From Chloroflexota bacterium (GTDB lineage Bacteria; Chloroflexota; Dehalococcoidia; Lucifugimonadales; JADFKI01), in the NCBI GenBank assembly GCA_022565015.1, contig JADFKI010000176.1, positions 1 through 8,053 on the forward strand: a stretch of DNA of 8,053 nucleotides, written 5' to 3'. The notes under the pieces were generated by a model. The model saw nothing but the letters and a program-made list of their open reading frames with translations. It ran no database searches and had not been told where the DNA came from. Numbering within the stretch: the first letter of the stretch is position 1; each line of letters opens with the position of its first letter. This document shows positions 5,914 to 8,053 of this stretch, in pieces. The position numbers and the translations under genes were made by a program.

Positions 5914-6455
5914 TCGGGGAAGTAGCGGAGCGGCCCGCCAGCACTTATAATTGAGCCGTCCCGATCAAGAGCCTATCCGAAAACCTCATCTGGACATCTT
6001 ACGGTCCTTCGACCGTGCTCCCAAGCCCCCGTCATTCCGGCGAAAGCCGGAATCCAGAGGGTTGGTGAAGTTGCCCCTTCACAAGGGAGAGGACGATCAA
6101 GGGATGGAGGCGAGCGTGGAAAGTCGAGATGATCGAGAAAGGTAGTTGGGGTTGGCGGGACCTGTATGAAGGGATAGTCTGGCTGGATTCCGGCTTTCGC
6201 CGGGATGACGGGCCCTCACTAAGCTGGACTGCGTACATTCCAATTGCGCCTCAAAGCGAAGGCGTATAGCTAATGGTCAGTAGTCGGCAGACATTTTACA
6301 TGTCGAGTTTGCAGGGTGATGTGCAGAAAGTCCTTGAACGATGAGATAGGTGTTCATGCAGCGGAGCGAAGGCGCCATAATAAACTCGTTCGAATGCCCT
6401 CGAATTTAGGAAACTTCTTTAGTGCAAAGTCCCGATTAAGCCAAGGAGACGTCAA
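5914..6455. other. Gene-free spacer upstream of two divergent operons
   Basis: This stretch separates the leftward sodium-pump operon from the rightward pxp operon and holds no convincing gene. It contains a small perfect hairpin (ACGGTC with GACCGT around CTTC, 6001-6016) with no T tract. It also contains the 185-bp inverted-repeat element at 6028-6212 and the pxpA ribosome site AAGGAG at 6443-6448. Promoters for both operons must lie here or just left of it, but I could not find a -35/-10 pair with good spacing. A TATAAG-like box on the minus strand near 5945 lacks a partner. Confidence 0.6.
6028..6212. repeat. 185-bp MITE/REP-like element with 30-bp terminal inverted repeats
   Basis: The left arm (6028-6057) and right arm (6183-6212) are inverted copies of one another with a single mismatch over 30 bp. 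Each arm is itself a hairpin; the left one has a perfect eight-base stem ATTCCGGC/GCCGGAAT closed by a GAAA loop. The core is about 125 bp, codes for nothing recognisable and contains a small CCCTT/AAGGG hairpin. Arms of this type (GTCATTCC, then a GC-rich palindrome, then GGAATCCAG) are widespread intergenic repeats in many bacteria. The paired arrangement suggests a non-autonomous transposable unit or a REP doublet. No target-site duplication is evident. Confidence 0.75.
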
Positions 6456-7220
6456 ATGGCCGGTAAGATAGATTTCAACTGCGATATGGGCGAGAGCTTC
6501 GGCATGTATAAGATGGGCTTCGACGAAGAGGTCATCAAGTACATCACCTCCGCGAATATAGCGTGCGGTTTTCACGCGGGGGACCCCATGTGGATGAGGC
6601 ACACCATAGACCTCTCTGAGAAGCACGGCGTGGCTATAGGGGCGCACCCAAGCTTCCCGGACCTCAACGGCTTCGGTCGGCGCGTCATGAACGTGACCCC
6701 TGAGGAGGCGAAAAACGATCTTACTTACCAGATAGGGGCTCTTCAGGCGTTCACCAAGACGAAGAAGCTTCAACACGTCAAGCCCCACGGAGCCATGTAC
6801 AACATGGCCGTGAACGACGAAGAGCTCGGCCGGTCAATTTGCGAAGCCATACTGGACGTCGACCCCGACATGGTGCTTATCGCCCTGGCGGGCTCGCGGT
6901 GGATCGAGATCGCCGAGGACATGGGACTGAGGGTCGCTCGCGAGATCTTCGCCGATCGGGCGCTGAACTCAGACGGCACGCTTGTATCCAGGTCTCAGGC
7001 GGGCTCGGTGATACACGACACCTCAGAGGTCGTCGAGCGTAGCCTGAAGATGGTCACGGAGGGCAAGGCCACCGCCATAAACGGCGATGAGATAGAAGTG
7101 CGGGCCGACAGCCTGTGCCTCCACGGCGACACGCCGGGCGCCGTCGATATGGCCAAGTCCTTGAAGAGGGAGCTCGAGGCCGCAGGCGTGGAGATCGTGC
7201 CGGTGGGTCAGCTGGTCTGA
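6456..7220 (+). CDS. pxpA: 5-oxoprolinase subunit A (LamB/YcsF family)
   Basis: This 254-residue protein is the PxpA component of the prokaryotic ATP-dependent 5-oxoprolinase PxpABC. The complex opens 5-oxoproline (pyroglutamate), a by-product of spontaneous glutamine cyclisation, to glutamate in the cytoplasm. Family motifs are all present: DFNCDMGESFG (6-16), ANIACGFHAGDP (33-44), GAHPSFPDLNGFGRR (62-76), HVKPHGAMYN (107-116), EIFADRAL (163-170) and CLHGDTPGA (221-229). They include the conserved Asp, His and Lys residues of the likely metal or active site. Length matches the usual 245-255 residues. The ATG follows an AAGGAG ribosome site with a seven-base spacer. The stop overlaps the pxpB start by one base (TGATG), so the three subunits are likely coupled in translation. 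It appears intact. Confidence 0.95.
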   Translation: MAGKIDFNCDMGESFGMYKMGFDEEVIKYITSANIACGFHAGDPMWMRHTIDLSEKHGVAIGAHPSFPDLNGFGRRVMNVTPEEAKNDLTYQIGALQAFTKTKKLQHVKPHGAMYNMAVNDEELGRSICEAILDVDPDMVLIALAGSRWIEIAEDMGLRVAREIFADRALNSDGTLVSRSQAGSVIHDTSEVVERSLKMVTEGKATAINGDEIEVRADSLCLHGDTPGAVDMAKSLKRELEAAGVEIVPVGQLV

Positions 7221-7951
7221 TGTACGATAAGCCGCTGTTCCTTCCCGCAGGGGACCAGGCCGTCGTAGTCGAGCTTGGCGACGACATAAGCCCCGAGACC
7301 AATCGCAGGGTCCGAGACCTCACCGTGGCAGTCGATGCGGCCGCCGTTGCAGGTGTCTACGACCTTATGCCGACCTATCGGTCGCTGCTCATATACTATG
7401 ACCCGTTGGCGATATCGTACTCCGGCCTCCTGGAAAAGCTGGAAAACATCGAAAAGAATCTGAATGAAGCTTCGTTGGACAGCCCTCAGGTAGTCCGGAT
7501 TCCAACGCTGTACGGCGGGGAACACGGGCCCGACCTGGAGTTCGTGGCCCGGAACGCGGGCATCTCCACGGACGAAGTCGTCGATATTCACACCGGCGCC
7601 GACTACCTGATCTACATGATGGGTTTCAGCCCGGGGTTTCCGTATCTAGGCGGGCTTTCCGAGAAGCTGCACACGCCGAGACTCCAGACGCCCCGCACCG
7701 AGATACCGGCGGGCTCTGTGGGAATCGCTGAAAGCCAGACGGGGGTGTATCCCGTCGCCAGCCCCGGCGGTTGGAGGCTCATCGGCCGTACGCCGGTGAA
7801 GATGTTCGACCAGAATAAGGAACCTCCGTCGTTATTGGCGGCCGGCGACTACATTCGCTTCGTTCCGCTGGCCGGCGAAGAAGAATACCTGGACATTCAG
7901 GGCAGGGTTGAGTCAGGCGACTACGTGGTATCAAGAGATTCTATTTCATGA
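7220..7951 (+). CDS. pxpB: 5-oxoprolinase subunit B (KipI / AHS1 family)
   Basis: This 243-residue protein is the PxpB component, related to Bacillus KipI and to the allophanate hydrolase subunit 1 domain. It pairs with PxpC to activate and open 5-oxoproline with ATP. The family core is clear: MGFSPGFPYL (134-143) and the run from PRTEIPAGSVGIA through GVYPVASPGGWRLIGRTP (158-192). The start was set at the ATG overlapping the pxpA stop. The reading frame is open further upstream, but that part lies inside pxpA and reads as arginine-rich nonsense. The end overlaps pxpC by four bases (ATGA). In Bacillus the same fold inhibits the sporulation kinase KinA, but the pxpA and pxpC neighbours point to oxoprolinase here. 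Confidence 0.94.
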   Translation: MYDKPLFLPAGDQAVVVELGDDISPETNRRVRDLTVAVDAAAVAGVYDLMPTYRSLLIYYDPLAISYSGLLEKLENIEKNLNEASLDSPQVVRIPTLYGGEHGPDLEFVARNAGISTDEVVDIHTGADYLIYMMGFSPGFPYLGGLSEKLHTPRLQTPRTEIPAGSVGIAESQTGVYPVASPGGWRLIGRTPVKMFDQNKEPPSLLAAGDYIRFVPLAGEEEYLDIQGRVESGDYVVSRDSIS

Positions 7952-8053
7952 GCATCTATACCCTTGAGATAGTCGACGGGGGCATGCTCACGACCGTGCA
8001 GGACCTGGGACGCTGGGGCTACCAGAGGTTTGGGGTCCCGATTTCCGGAGCCA
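7948..8053 (+). CDS. pxpC: 5-oxoprolinase subunit C (AHS2 family), N-terminal fragment
   Basis: The first 35 codons are present before the window ends. They encode MSIYTLEIVDGG followed by MLTTVQDLGRWGYQRFGVP and SGA, the characteristic N terminus of the PxpC/KipA or biotin-dependent carboxyltransferase (AHS2) family. The start ATG overlaps the pxpB stop as ATGA, completing a tightly coupled pxpA-pxpB-pxpC order. A full protein would be expected to be about 310-340 residues. Nothing can be said about the remainder. Confidence 0.9.
   Translation, partial: MSIYTLEIVDGGMLTTVQDLGRWGYQRFGVPISGA

Noticed and set aside
5951..6238. Short open frames reading SFRRKPESR or similar within the inverted-repeat element
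   Set aside because: These are translations of the palindromic repeat itself, a common source of spurious proteins; no start signals are seen.

Overview
The window looks like an ordinary chromosomal segment of a moderately GC-rich bacterium. Gene content is a sodium-pump decarboxylase, a 5-oxoprolinase operon, a DegT aminotransferase and a lactonase. Together with the palindromic repeat at 6028-6212, this would suit an uncultured Chloroflexota (Dehalococcoidia or SAR202-like) genome. That assignment is inference from gene style only; no marker gene is present.

Layout. Positions 1-674 hold no recognisable protein gene. They contain a clear rho-independent terminator for a gene off the left edge, several short repeats, and the 5' half of a tRNA-Thr(CGT) gene on the minus strand that stops at the end of the anticodon loop. 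This stretch reads as an old insertion or rearrangement scar. Positions 675-2458 hold two divergent genes, a YbaK/ProX-type aminoacyl-tRNA deacylase-like protein (minus) and a seven-bladed-propeller lactonase of the 6-phosphogluconolactonase family (plus). Both are driven from a compact divergent promoter region at 1243-1321. A hairpin lies between the convergent ends of the lactonase and the next operon.

Positions 2551-5793 carry a minus-strand operon, transcribed from right to left: a small OadG-like one-TM protein, the Na+-translocating decarboxylase beta subunit (OadB), a biotin carrier protein, and a DegT/DnrJ/EryC1/StrS PLP-dependent aminotransferase. The beta, biotin and gamma/delta-like parts of a sodium-pumping decarboxylase are present, but the carboxyltransferase (alpha) subunit is not in the window. 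Substrate (oxaloacetate, methylmalonyl-CoA, glutaconyl-CoA or other) therefore cannot be assigned.

Positions 5794-6455 are a spacer containing a 185-bp MITE/REP-like element with 30-bp terminal inverted repeats; each arm is also a hairpin. Positions 6456-8053 are the start of a plus-strand pxpA-pxpB-pxpC operon (ATP-dependent 5-oxoprolinase, 5-oxoproline to glutamate). Its genes overlap by 1 and 4 bases, and pxpC runs off the right edge.

I did not find an evidently new biological system. The points most worth a second look are the tRNA relic with its flanking repeats, the alpha-less sodium pump operon ending in an aminotransferase, and the inverted-repeat element.
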